From contig NZ_LVCF01000038.1 of assembly GCF_001594145.1 (NCBI RefSeq), positions 218,291 to 282,290 on the forward strand: a stretch of 64,000 nt of DNA. Reading direction: 5' to 3'. The notes beneath the pieces are model-generated. The model was not told the origin of the DNA, did not search any database, and worked only from the letters and a program-made list of their open reading frames with translations. Made by a program: the position numbers and the translations under genes. Positions 9,965 to 18,600 of the stretch are shown piece by piece. How positions within the stretch are numbered: position 1 is the first letter of the stretch; the number at the start of each line of letters is the position of its first letter. Origin of the DNA: Branchiibius sp. NY16-3462-2 (GTDB lineage: Bacteria; Actinomycetota; Actinomycetes; Actinomycetales; Dermatophilaceae).

Positions 9965-11833
9965 GTGGGACTGCTCGACGGCATTAACGGCCCGGCCGAC
10001 GTCAAGGCGATCCCGGCGGAGAGGTTGGACGATCTCGCTGCGGAGATCCGGACGTTCCTGGTGGAGTCGGTGTCGCGCACCGGTGGTCACCTGGGACCCA
10101 ACCTCGGCGTGGTCGAGCTCACCATCGCCCTGCACCGGGTCTTTGACAGTCCGAAGGACGCGATCGTCCTGGACACCGGCCACCAGTCGTACGTGCACAA
10201 ACTGCTCACCGGTCGGCACGACTTCTCCAAGCTGAAGAAGCAGGGCGGTCTGTCGGGTTATCCCAACCGCGCTGAGTCCGAGCACGACGTCGTCGAGAGC
10301 TCGCACGCCTCTACGTCGCTGTCGTGGGCAGAGGGCATCGCGAAGGCACGCGTGTTGTCCGGCCAGAGCGACCGGCACACGGTGGCCGTCATCGGAGATG
10401 GCGCGCTCACCGGCGGGATGGCCTGGGAGGCGCTGAACAACATCGCCGTCGACACGGATCTGCCGCTGGTGATCGTCGTCAACGACAACGAGCGGTCCTA
10501 TGCCCCGACGATCGGTGGGCTCGCCGATCACCTGGCAGCGCTGCGCACCACCCGCACCTACGAGCGGATGCTGGACTGGGGCAAGGACACGCTGCAGCAC
10601 ACACCGGTCGTCGGACAGGCGATGTTCGAGACGCTGCACGGGGTGAAGAAGGGCCTGAAGGACATCGTCGCCCCGCAACAGGGGATGTTCGAGGACCTGG
10701 GGCTGAAATACGTCGGGCCCGTCGACGGACACGACGTCGGTGCGGTCGAGCAGGCGCTGACCCGCGCACGGGACTTCGGCGGCCCCGTCCTGGTGCACGT
10801 CATCACCCAGAAGGGCCGGGGCTATCAACCGGCGCTGGAGGACCTGGCCGACCACATGCACGGCATCGGCAAGATCAACCCGGAGACCGGGCTGCCGTTC
10901 GAGGTGTCGGGGAAGATCTGGACGGACGAGTTCGCCGAGGAGATGGTGCGCGTCGGCCAGGAGCGTCCCGACGTCGTCGCGATCACCGCTGCCATGCTGA
11001 TCCCGGTCGGGTTGGACAAGTTCGCCGCGGCCTACCCCGAGCGGGTCTTCGACGTCGGGATCGCCGAGCAGCACGCGGTCACGATGGCCGCCGGACTGTC
11101 CTTCGGCGGCATGCATCCGGTCGTCGCGATCTACTCGACCTTCCTGAACCGGGCCTTCGACCAATTGCTGATGGAGGCCGCGCTGCACAAGCAGGGCGTC
11201 ACCCTGGTGCTTGACCGCGCAGGGATCACCGGCTCGGACGGTCCGTCGCACAACGGCATGTGGGACATGGCGATCGCCTCGATCGTGCCCGGGCTGCGCC
11301 TGGCTGCTCCCCGCGACGGCCAGCAGGTCGTCCTTCAGGTGCGCGAGGCGCTCGATGTTGACGATGCACCCACGGTGGTGCGTTTCCCCAAGGGTGACGT
11401 CGCCGAGCCGCTGACGGCCGTCGCCCAGCGCGGAGGGCTCGACGTCCTGCTGGACACCCCGGACGCACCCGATGTGCTGCTCGTCGGAGTGGGTGCGATG
11501 TGTGCGACAGCTCTCGGTGTCGCGGAAAAGCTTGCGGCGCAAGGGATTACCTCGCGAGTCATCGACCCGCGGTGGGTGCTGCCCATCGCACCGGCTCTGG
11601 TCGAGGAGGCCCGCGCCGCCGGCCAGGTGGTCGTGATCGAAGACGGCCTGGTGACCAACGGGGTGGGGCAGGCGCTGGGCTTCGCGTTGCGTGATGCTGC
11701 CGTAGCCACCCCGTTGCGCACGTTCGGTGTGCCGCAGGAATTCCTGGAGCACGCCTCCCGTGGGCAGGTGCTGGACGCCATCGGCCTGACCCCGGACGTC
11801 ATCGCGACGAAGCTGATCGCCGACCTGACCTGA
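9965..11833 (+). CDS. dxs: 1-deoxy-D-xylulose-5-phosphate synthase
   Basis: 622 residues. It condenses pyruvate and glyceraldehyde 3-phosphate using thiamine diphosphate, the first step of the MEP isoprenoid pathway. Motifs include SRTGGHLGPNLGVVELTIAL, DTGHQSYVHKLLTGR, the thiamine-diphosphate GDGALTGGMAWEALNN, and in the pyrimidine domain FDVGIAEQHAVTMAAGLS and DRAGITGSDGPSHNG. The GTG start follows GAGGAAAGG. It is nearly full length for the family. The next gene is convergent and begins only 3 bases past the stop. Confidence 0.97.
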   Translation: MGLLDGINGPADVKAIPAERLDDLAAEIRTFLVESVSRTGGHLGPNLGVVELTIALHRVFDSPKDAIVLDTGHQSYVHKLLTGRHDFSKLKKQGGLSGYPNRAESEHDVVESSHASTSLSWAEGIAKARVLSGQSDRHTVAVIGDGALTGGMAWEALNNIAVDTDLPLVIVVNDNERSYAPTIGGLADHLAALRTTRTYERMLDWGKDTLQHTPVVGQAMFETLHGVKKGLKDIVAPQQGMFEDLGLKYVGPVDGHDVGAVEQALTRARDFGGPVLVHVITQKGRGYQPALEDLADHMHGIGKINPETGLPFEVSGKIWTDEFAEEMVRVGQERPDVVAITAAMLIPVGLDKFAAAYPERVFDVGIAEQHAVTMAAGLSFGGMHPVVAIYSTFLNRAFDQLLMEAALHKQGVTLVLDRAGITGSDGPSHNGMWDMAIASIVPGLRLAAPRDGQQVVLQVREALDVDDAPTVVRFPKGDVAEPLTAVAQRGGLDVLLDTPDAPDVLLVGVGAMCATALGVAEKLAAQGITSRVIDPRWVLPIAPALVEEARAAGQVVVIEDGLVTNGVGQALGFALRDAAVATPLRTFGVPQEFLEHASRGQVLDAIGLTPDVIATKLIADLT

Positions 11834-11836
11834 GCC

Positions 11837-12595
11837 TCAGTCGACCCACTGACTCCGCTGGGTCAACACGTCCTTCAGCAGGTCGGCGCGATCGGTAAGG
11901 ATGCCGTCGACACCCAGGTCCAGCAGTCGTGCCATGGTGTCCGCGTCATTCACCGTCCACACGTGCACCTTCACTCCGGCGGCGTGTGCCCGAGCAAGCA
12001 GCGACGGCGTGAGGATCCGCAACCGGCCGTGCCACTCGGGGATCTGCAGGATGTCGACTCCACCAAACGGCCTGTGCCGCAACGGTGTCCAGCGCAACAG
12101 TTTGGCGCCCGCGATGACCGACTGCCCCGCTGAGGTCACCACTGGTTGCGACAGCCGGGCCAGCACCGCCCGGCGCCGTTGATCGGAGAAGGCGGCCACA
12201 CAGACGCGGTCGTGCGCCCGGTGTTTCTCGATGGTCGCGGCTAGGGGGCCGATCGCCGTACCTGCCTTGCAGTCGATGTTGACCCGCAGATCGGGCCAGG
12301 TCTCGAACAGCTCGTCCAGGGTGGGGATGGGCTGGGTGCCGCCGATCCGGGCTTGGCGTACGGCGCTCCACGGCAATGCGTTGATCGCCCCTGACCCGTC
12401 GCTCACCCGGTCCAGGGTGTCGTCATGGAAGGCGACCAACACGCCGTCGGCGGTCGCGTGCACATCGGTCTCGACGTACCGGTAGCCCAGGTCAACGGCC
12501 GCAGCGAAGGCGGCCCGGGAGTTCTCCCAGCCGTCACGGGAGAAGCCACGATGCGCCATCGCGATCGGGGCGGGCCAATCGAGGAAGCCGCTCAC
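11837..12595 (-). CDS. Glycerophosphodiester phosphodiesterase
   Basis: 252-residue GDPD-family enzyme, expected to hydrolyse glycerophosphodiesters to sn-glycerol 3-phosphate and an alcohol. The N-terminal catalytic signature is present: IAMAHRGFSRDGWENSRAAF (HRG...EN), YVETDVHATADGVLVAFHDD (ExD and HD), and further on VWTVNDADTMARLLDLGVDGILTDR. No signal peptide is visible, so it is probably cytoplasmic. It starts at a GTG and is divergent from the DUF2316 gene. Confidence 0.92.
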   Translation of the reverse strand: MSGFLDWPAPIAMAHRGFSRDGWENSRAAFAAAVDLGYRYVETDVHATADGVLVAFHDDTLDRVSDGSGAINALPWSAVRQARIGGTQPIPTLDELFETWPDLRVNIDCKAGTAIGPLAATIEKHRAHDRVCVAAFSDQRRRAVLARLSQPVVTSAGQSVIAGAKLLRWTPLRHRPFGGVDILQIPEWHGRLRILTPSLLARAHAAGVKVHVWTVNDADTMARLLDLGVDGILTDRADLLKDVLTQRSQWVD

Positions 12596-12628
12596 GCAGG
12601 GATTATGTCGCGCGGATACGCTCGCGGG

Positions 12629-12934
12629 GTGTCACTTAACCAGCAGGAGATGGTGATCACGAGCAGCGAACTGCAGGCCAACCTGTCGCTGTGCGGACTC
12701 AGCGTCGAGCAGGTCGCCGCGGACCTGGTGCTCGCTCCTGACTATGTCCGTTCACTGCTCGCACTCTCCGGCGCTCAGGATCCGGCCGACGTGTGGTTGC
12801 TGCGGGACTACCTCGAGCAGGCGGTGGTCGACTCCGGCGGGACGCCACGGCCGTTCACCGTGCTCACCGAGGACAGCCGGCACCTGGCGCGCCGCTGGTT
12901 CCGGCTGCGCGAGGCGCCGCGCCACGCGTGGTGA
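12629..12934 (+). CDS. DUF2316 family protein
   Basis: 101 residues beginning at GTG with VSLNQQEMVITSSELQANLS. It matches my recollection of DUF2316: SLCGLSVEQVAADLVLAPDYV looks like a helix-turn-helix, followed by DPADVWLLRDYLEQAVVDSG and a C-terminal PFTVLTEDSRHLARRWF. A transcriptional or post-transcriptional role is possible, but the family is uncharacterised. A longer frame upstream overlaps the divergent GDPD gene and is not supported. Its stop is 3 bases from the stop of the convergent small HTH gene. Confidence 0.7.
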   Translation: MSLNQQEMVITSSELQANLSLCGLSVEQVAADLVLAPDYVRSLLALSGAQDPADVWLLRDYLEQAVVDSGGTPRPFTVLTEDSRHLARRWFRLREAPRHAW

Positions 12935-12937
12935 GGT

Positions 12938-13288
12938 TCAGGCGAAGGTGATCTGCAGGTCCGGGTTGCGCACCGCGGCGCGCGCCGCGGCGGTGCGGTG
13001 CCAGGCCGCGGTGTACCCCGCATAGCGTGGCAACGCCCGGATGAAGGAGCGGTCATCGGTGTAAACCGTCACCTGCTCCTGCTCGGACATTCCGCTCACG
13101 ACGGCGTCAGTGAACCGGCCGATAGCCTCGACGACTTCCTGCAGGTCGTCGGGCAGGCGTTCGTCGCCGGCAAGAATCCGGCGAAGGCGCGGTACGTCGA
13201 TCTCGAGCAGCCGTGCCGCGGCGACCTCGGACAGATCCAGCAGTTGCAGTGCACCGGTCAGTTCGGCCGATCGCAGAAGTGTTGCCAT
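12938..13288 (-). CDS. Small HTH-like protein of unknown function
   Basis: 116 residues. Residues about 14-50 (LQLLDLSEVAAARLLEIDVPRLRRILAG) look like a helix-turn-helix, followed by a helix (LPDDLQEVVEAIGRFTDAVV) and a C-terminal region TVYTDDRSFIRALPRYAGYTAAWHRTAAA. The layout reminds me of the YdiL/DUF1870 type (HTH plus a short alpha/beta tail), but I cannot confirm homology. It is convergent with DUF2316. Confidence 0.55.
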   Translation of the reverse strand: MATLLRSAELTGALQLLDLSEVAAARLLEIDVPRLRRILAGDERLPDDLQEVVEAIGRFTDAVVSGMSEQEQVTVYTDDRSFIRALPRYAGYTAAWHRTAAARAAVRNPDLQITFA

Positions 13289-13523
13289 GTCACCAGCGTG
13301 GCAAACAAGTGACCTGCGTCACGTCCTACGAAGCGACTGAAATTCATCCTCTTTTTAGCGGAGGTAAAGGAGTCGTTCACTTGCGCAATCGTTCCGCGGC
13401 CTCCGGCTGCGCGCTCCGCCGCGCGATTAATCAATCGCGGAGCTGTCTGCCGCGATTCGTCGACCTCGCTGCTACGGCGCCGACTCCGCTGCGCTCCGTC
13501 GACACCTACGCGCTCGCTCCTCC

Positions 13524-15089
13524 TCAATCGCGGAAGGCTTGTATGTCCGCGCCGATCTCGTTCAGCCGCGAGAACAGCTCCTCGTAGCCACGATTGATCA
13601 CGTAGATGTTGCGCAGCACGGACTCGCCGGGCGCCGCCAGCATCGCCAGCAGGATCACCACTCCCGGGCGCAGGGCCGGCGGGCACATGATCTCCGCCGA
13701 GCGCCACTTGGGTGTCGGGCCGTTGATCAGGATCTTGTGCGGGTCCATCAACCGCACGTTCGCGCCGAGCGTCCCCAGCTCGGTCAGGTAGATCGCGCGG
13801 TTCTCGTAGACCCAGTCGTGGATCAGCGTCTCGCCGTTGGCCATCGCAGCAATCACCGCGAAGAACGGCAGGTTGTCGATATTGACGCCGGGGAACGGCA
13901 TCGGGTGGATCTTGTCCTTGGGCGCGGTCAGCGTCGAGGGGATCGTGGTCAGATCCACCAGGCGCGTCGCGCCGTTGGCCGAGGTGTATTCGTCGCTGGT
14001 CTCGTACTTCAACCCCATGTCGGCCAGGATCGTCAGCTCGATCTCCATGAACTCGATTGGCACCCGGCGGATCGTGATCTGCGAGTCGGTGACGATCGCC
14101 GCGGTCAGCAGCGACATCGCCTCGATCGGGTCCTCCGAGGGGCTGTACTCGATGTCCACGTCGATCTCTTCGACCCCGCGAACGGTCAGCGTCGTCGTCC
14201 CGATGCCCTCGACCTGCACACCCAGTTCGCCCAGGAAGTAGCACAGGTCCTGGACCATGTAGTTCGGGCTGGCGTTGCGGATGATCGTCGTGCCCGGGTA
14301 GCGCGCGGCGGCGAACAACGCGTTCTCGGTGACCGTGTCCCCGCGCTCGATCAGGATGATCGGCCGCGTCGGGTGCACCGAGCGGTCGACCTTGGCGTTG
14401 TAGTGCCCGTCGCGCGGAACCACGTCCAGCCCGAAAGACCGCAGTGCGTGCAGGTGCGGCTCCACCGTGCGCTCACCCAGGTCGCAACCACCCTGCATCG
14501 GCAGCTTGAACTCATCGAACTCGTGCAGCAACGGCCCGAGGAACATCAAGATAGTGCGCGTACGCCGAGCCGCGGCTTCATCCATCGCCTCCAGTTCCAG
14601 CCGGGCCGGGGGAGTGATCTCCAGATCAGAGGAGTCCGGCAGCCAGCGGGTCTTCACTCCGATGGAGTTGAGCACCTCGGTGATCCGGTTGACCTCTTCG
14701 ATCCGGGCCAGGCTGCGCAGGGTCGTCTTGCCCTTGTTCAGCAGCGCGGCGCACAGGCAGGCGACTCCGGCGTTCTTGCTGGAGCGCACATCGATCGTGC
14801 CGGACAGCTGACGACCACCATTGATCCGCAGGTTGATCGGCCGGTTCGGATCGGGCAGTCCGACGACGTCGGTGTCCAGGGCCTCACTGATCCGGGTCAG
14901 CATCTCCAGACTGACGTTCTGCTTGCCCTGCTCGATGCGCGCGATCGCGCTCTGGGACGTCTGCAGCGCCTCGGCCAACTCGGCCTGCGTCAGCTTCTTG
15001 TGCATCCGCGCGTCACGGACCAGACCTCCGATACGCGACAGCGTCTGCGCCGTCGATTCGGAGGCAGTAGTCGTCAAGGTGTCGGTCAT
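13524..15089 (-). CDS. UDP-GlcNAc 1-carboxyvinyltransferase (MurA-like) with N-terminal XRE helix-turn-helix
   Basis: 521 residues. Residues about 18-75 are an XRE-type HTH (LTQAELAEALQTSQSAIARIEQG). Residues about 86-520 are an EPSP-synthase-fold MurA domain, whose family transfers enolpyruvate from PEP to UDP-GlcNAc, the first committed peptidoglycan step. Key elements look intact: SSKNA (103-107), MQGGCDLGERT with the fosfomycin-target cysteine near 202, NIDNLPF, and YENRAIYLTELGTLGA. I start at the ATG at 15089 rather than the TTG at 15098. No Shine-Dalgarno is visible; a -10-like TACATT seven bases upstream suggests a leaderless mRNA. The fusion implies a MurA-like protein that also binds DNA. 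Confidence 0.9.
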   Translation of the reverse strand: MTDTLTTTASESTAQTLSRIGGLVRDARMHKKLTQAELAEALQTSQSAIARIEQGKQNVSLEMLTRISEALDTDVVGLPDPNRPINLRINGGRQLSGTIDVRSSKNAGVACLCAALLNKGKTTLRSLARIEEVNRITEVLNSIGVKTRWLPDSSDLEITPPARLELEAMDEAAARRTRTILMFLGPLLHEFDEFKLPMQGGCDLGERTVEPHLHALRSFGLDVVPRDGHYNAKVDRSVHPTRPIILIERGDTVTENALFAAARYPGTTIIRNASPNYMVQDLCYFLGELGVQVEGIGTTTLTVRGVEEIDVDIEYSPSEDPIEAMSLLTAAIVTDSQITIRRVPIEFMEIELTILADMGLKYETSDEYTSANGATRLVDLTTIPSTLTAPKDKIHPMPFPGVNIDNLPFFAVIAAMANGETLIHDWVYENRAIYLTELGTLGANVRLMDPHKILINGPTPKWRSAEIMCPPALRPGVVILLAMLAAPGESVLRNIYVINRGYEELFSRLNEIGADIQAFRD

Positions 15090-15103
15090 GCGGACCAATG
15101 TAA

Positions 15104-15115
15104 CTCATATATGAG
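15104..15115. promoter_or_regulatory. Palindrome in the promoter of the HTH-MurA gene
   Basis: CTCATATATGAG is a perfect 12-bp dyad 14 bases upstream of the ATG (15089), directly upstream of a -10-like TACATT (minus strand, 15102-15097). A repressor bound here would cover the -35/-10 spacer. The gene's own N-terminal HTH is the obvious candidate, by inference only. Confidence 0.55.
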
Positions 15116-15119
15116 ATAA

Positions 15120-15157
15120 GGCCGATCGCCCGACACGCGTGTGTCGGGCGATCGGCC
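15120..15157 (-). terminator. Strong hairpin terminator after fadB
   Basis: A 17-bp perfect stem: the arm starting GGCCGATCGCCC (15120-15136) pairs with the arm ending GGGCGATCGGCC (15141-15157) around a 4-base loop. It lies 41 bases past the fadB stop on the minus strand and before the HTH-MurA promoter, isolating the two units. Confidence 0.8.
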
Positions 15158-15198
15158 TCAACGGACTGGGTCATATGCCCCAGGTGGTATGACCAGGG

Positions 15199-17316
15199 TC
15201 ACGCACCGGTCGGCACGGAGGCAACGCCCGCCGGCAGGAAGCGCTGTCCGTTGACCTTCTCGGAGACGCCGAGACGGTCCAGCAACGGCGTCACGCCACC
15301 GTTCCAGAACGGGAATCCGGCGCCGGTGATCATCGCCAGGTCGATGTCCTGGGGCGCCGCGACGACACCCTCCTTCAGCATCAGGCCAACCTCCTGCGCC
15401 AACGCGTCCAGCGTCTGCTCCCGCACCTGCTCGCTGGTCAGCACGACCGGGTTGGCCGGTGCCTCGAACAGTTCCAGCACCGACGGGTCGACCTTGCCGT
15501 CGGGACCGTAGAAGCCGGGCTTCTTGGCCTCGACGACCTTCGCCAGGTTCGGCGAGGTGTAGAAGCGGTCGGGGAAGGCGCCGTGCAGCGTCTCGTTGTT
15601 GTGCAATGCGATCGCCGGACCGACCAGGCCGATCAGCACGAACGGCGGCATCGGAGCGATCCCGGCGAACGCCGCGTCCGCGACCTCGATCGGGGTGCCC
15701 TCGTCGACAATCTTGCCGACCTCACCCATGAACCGGCCCAGCAGGCGGTTCACCACGAACGAGGGCGAGTTCTTGACCAGGATGCAGGTCTTACCCAGAC
15801 CCTTGCCGGTCGCGAACGCCGTCGCCAGGGTGGCGTCGTCGGTGTGCTCGCTCTTGATGATCTCCACCAGCGGCATCACGGCCACCGGGTTGAAGAAGTG
15901 GAAGCCGACGACCCGCTCCGGGTGCTTCAGGTCGGCCGCCATCTCGGTAATGTCCAGCGACGAGGTGTTCGTGGCCAGGATGCACTCGGGGGAGATGACC
16001 TCCTCGCACTGGGCGAAGACCGTCTTCTTGACCGACATCTCCTCGAACACGGCCTCGATCACGAAGTCCGCGTCCGCGAACGCCGCCTTGGACGTCGAAC
16101 CGGTGACGATGCCCTTGAGGAAGTTGGCCTTGTCCGGGTTGACCCGGCCCTTCTCGGCCAGCTTGTCGACCTCGGCGTGCACGTACGCCACGCCCTTGTC
16201 GACGCGGTCCTGGTCCAGGTCGGTCAGGACGACCGGCACACCGAGCCGGCGGGCGAACAGCAACGCCATCTGGCTGGCCATCAGGCCCGCACCGACGATG
16301 CCGATCTTGGTGACCTTGCGGGCCAGCGACTTGTCGGGAGCGCCCGCCGGCCGCTTGGCCCGCTTCTGCACCAGGTCGAAGGCGTACAGGCCGGCGCGCA
16401 GCTCGTCGGACATGATCAGGTCGCCCAGCGCCTGGTTCTCGGCTTCGAACGCGTCCTCGCGGGTCGCCGTACGGGCCGAGGCGATCAGGTCCAGCGCACG
16501 GTAGGGCGCCGGAGCAGCGCCACCCACGCGCGCATCGACCTGCTTGCGCGCCTCGGCGAGCGTGCCCTCCCAGGTCGCCTCGCTGAAGTCGACCTCCGGG
16601 CGCTGCACCTGCTCACGGCCGGCGATCACGTCGGCGGCGAACTTCAGCGAGTCCTCCAGGAAGGTGACCGGCTCGAAGATCTTGTCGGCGACGCCGAGCT
16701 TGAATGCGGCCGGGCCGTTCAGCATCCGGTTGTTGGACAGCGGGTTGGAGACGATGAGCGTCAGAGCGTTCTGTACGCCGATCAGCCGGGGCAGCAGGTA
16801 GGTCCCGCCCCAGCCGGGCACCAGACCCAGGAAGCACTCCGGGGTCGCATACGCCGGGACACCGGAGGAGATGGTGCGGTAGTCGGCGTAGAGCGGCAGC
16901 TCGACACCGCCGCCCATCGACGCACCGTTGATGAAGCCGAACGTCGGCACCGGCAGGTCCGCCAGCTTGCTGAACGTCGCGTGGCCCATCCGCGCGATCT
17001 CCAGCGCCTGGTCCTTCGAATAGATGGCCGGGACCGCGGTCAGGTCGGCACCGACGGCGAAGATGAACGGCTTGCCGGTGACGCCGACACCGACGATCTC
17101 CTTGGCCGCGGCGCGCTCGCCGATGGTGTCCAGGGCTGCAGACAGTTCCGAGAGGCCCTGGGCGCCAAAGGAGTTGGGCTTGGTGTGGTCGAACCCGTTG
17201 TCGAGGGTGATCAGCACGAAGGTGCCCTCACCGCCGGGCAGGGTGATGTCCTGCACGTGCGCGTGGGTCACGACCTCATCGACGGTGGGAAGTGCGGTGG
17301 TGGTCATGTCAGGCAA
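15199..17316 (-). CDS. fadB: 3-hydroxyacyl-CoA dehydrogenase / enoyl-CoA hydratase, beta-oxidation alpha subunit
   Basis: 705-residue bifunctional enzyme. The N-terminal part (to about 300) is a crotonase fold with the oxyanion-hole region NGASMGGGVELPLYADYR. The middle is an NAD-binding 3-hydroxyacyl-CoA dehydrogenase with GIVGAGLMASQMA, VIEAVFEEM, NTSSLDITEMA and the catalytic-region HFFNPVAVMPLVEII. Together they hydrate enoyl-CoA and oxidise the 3-hydroxyacyl product. The start overlaps the end of fadA by 8 bases, so they form one operon and probably a complex. A strong hairpin follows. Confidence 0.95.
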   Translation of the reverse strand: MPDMTTTALPTVDEVVTHAHVQDITLPGGEGTFVLITLDNGFDHTKPNSFGAQGLSELSAALDTIGERAAAKEIVGVGVTGKPFIFAVGADLTAVPAIYSKDQALEIARMGHATFSKLADLPVPTFGFINGASMGGGVELPLYADYRTISSGVPAYATPECFLGLVPGWGGTYLLPRLIGVQNALTLIVSNPLSNNRMLNGPAAFKLGVADKIFEPVTFLEDSLKFAADVIAGREQVQRPEVDFSEATWEGTLAEARKQVDARVGGAAPAPYRALDLIASARTATREDAFEAENQALGDLIMSDELRAGLYAFDLVQKRAKRPAGAPDKSLARKVTKIGIVGAGLMASQMALLFARRLGVPVVLTDLDQDRVDKGVAYVHAEVDKLAEKGRVNPDKANFLKGIVTGSTSKAAFADADFVIEAVFEEMSVKKTVFAQCEEVISPECILATNTSSLDITEMAADLKHPERVVGFHFFNPVAVMPLVEIIKSEHTDDATLATAFATGKGLGKTCILVKNSPSFVVNRLLGRFMGEVGKIVDEGTPIEVADAAFAGIAPMPPFVLIGLVGPAIALHNNETLHGAFPDRFYTSPNLAKVVEAKKPGFYGPDGKVDPSVLELFEAPANPVVLTSEQVREQTLDALAQEVGLMLKEGVVAAPQDIDLAMITGAGFPFWNGGVTPLLDRLGVSEKVNGQRFLPAGVASVPTGA

Positions 17317-18550
17317 CCTCTCCCGCAGCAGCGGAGCTGCTGACGCTCGAAACGTAGTCCTTGTGGTGCGGGTTCTCCCAGATGACGCTGCCGCCCATAC
17401 CCAGGCCGATACACATCGCGGTCAGGCCGTAGCGCACCTCCGGGTGCTCCTCGAACTCCCGGGACAACTGGGTCATCAGCCGCACACCGGAGGAGGCCAG
17501 CGGGTGGCCGGTGGCGATGGCGCCGCCCCACGGGTTGACGCGCTCGTCGTCCTGGTCGATACCGAAGTGGTCCAGGAAGGCCAGGACCTGCACGGCGAAC
17601 GCCTCGTTGAGCTCGAAGAGGCCGATGTCCTCGATCGTGAGGCCGGTCTTCTCCAGTGCCTTCTCGGTCGCCGGGACCGGGCCGACACCCATGACCTCGG
17701 GCTCGACGCCGACGAAGGCGTAACCCACCAGGCGCATACCGATCGGCAGGCCGAGTTCGGTCGCTGCTTCCTCGGAGGCCAGGATGCACGCAGTCGCACC
17801 GTCGTTGAGGCCGGCCGCGTTACCCGCGGTCACGTGCCCGTGCGCGCGGAACGGGGTCTTCAGGTGCGCCAGGTCCTCCAGCGTCGTACCCGGACGCGGC
17901 GGTTCGTCCTGTACCGCCAGACCCCAGCCCTTCTCCTGGTGCTGGGTCGCAACGGGCACCAGGTCGGTCTGGATCTTGCCGTTGGCGTAGGCCTTGGCCA
18001 GCTTCTCCTGGCTGCCGACGGCGAACGCGTCGCAGCGCTCCTTGGTGATGGCCGGGAACCGGTCGTGCAGGTTCTCGGCCGTGGAGCCCATGACCAGGGC
18101 GGAGGGGTCCACGATCTTCTCGGCGACGATGCGCGGGTTGGGGTCGACGCCCTCACCCATCGGGTGACGGCCCATGTGCTCGACGCCGCCGGCGATCGCC
18201 ACGTCGTACGCGCCGAAGGCGATCGAGGAGGCGGTGTTGGTGACCGCGGTCATCGCGCCGGCGCACATCCGGTCCACCGAGTAACCCGGGGTGGACTTGG
18301 GCAGGCCGGACAGCAGAGCAGCGGTACGACCCAGGGTCAGGCCCTGGTCGCCGATCTGGGTGGTCGCCGCGATGGCGACCTCTTCGACCTTCTCGGCCGG
18401 CAACTGCGGGTTGCGGCGCAGCAGGTCACGGATGCATTTGATGACGAGGTCGTCGGCGCGGGTCTGGGCGTAGATGCCCTTCTCCCCGGCCTTGCCGAAC
18501 GGGGTACGAACCCCATCGACGAATACGACTTCCGAGAGCGTGCGGGGCAC
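17309..18550 (-). CDS. fadA: Acetyl-CoA acyltransferase (3-ketoacyl-CoA thiolase)
   Basis: 413-residue thiolase catalysing the last step of beta-oxidation, cleaving 3-ketoacyl-CoA with CoA. The acyl-accepting cysteine is in VDRMCAGAMTAV near residue 93, GGAIATGHPLASSGVR holds the catalytic His, and MCIGLGMGGSVIWE holds the second Cys. It starts at an ATG with GGAGG a few bases upstream. It lies 50 bases after ribonuclease D on the same strand and overlaps fadB by 8 bases. Confidence 0.95.
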   Translation of the reverse strand: MPRTLSEVVFVDGVRTPFGKAGEKGIYAQTRADDLVIKCIRDLLRRNPQLPAEKVEEVAIAATTQIGDQGLTLGRTAALLSGLPKSTPGYSVDRMCAGAMTAVTNTASSIAFGAYDVAIAGGVEHMGRHPMGEGVDPNPRIVAEKIVDPSALVMGSTAENLHDRFPAITKERCDAFAVGSQEKLAKAYANGKIQTDLVPVATQHQEKGWGLAVQDEPPRPGTTLEDLAHLKTPFRAHGHVTAGNAAGLNDGATACILASEEAATELGLPIGMRLVGYAFVGVEPEVMGVGPVPATEKALEKTGLTIEDIGLFELNEAFAVQVLAFLDHFGIDQDDERVNPWGGAIATGHPLASSGVRLMTQLSREFEEHPEVRYGLTAMCIGLGMGGSVIWENPHHKDYVSSVSSSAAAGEVA

Positions 18551-18600
18551 GGTGCCTCCAACGGTGAGACGACGGGAACGCCCCTATCCTATCGCCCTTG

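Noticed and set aside
9806..11752. 648-codon open frame antisense to dxs
   Set aside because: Arginine/glycine/histidine-rich shadow translation with no family resemblance, fully covered by a clear dxs. Long antisense frames are common in high-GC DNA; the same applies to the long frames opposite acnA (3165-4592), the HTH-MurA gene (13539-15119) and fadB (15583-17343).
13431..13534. Repeated 11-mer TCAATCGCGGA at the 3' end of the HTH-MurA gene and 93 bases further on
   Set aside because: Similarity stops after the 11 bases, so a partial gene duplication is not supported; chance or simple codon bias is enough.
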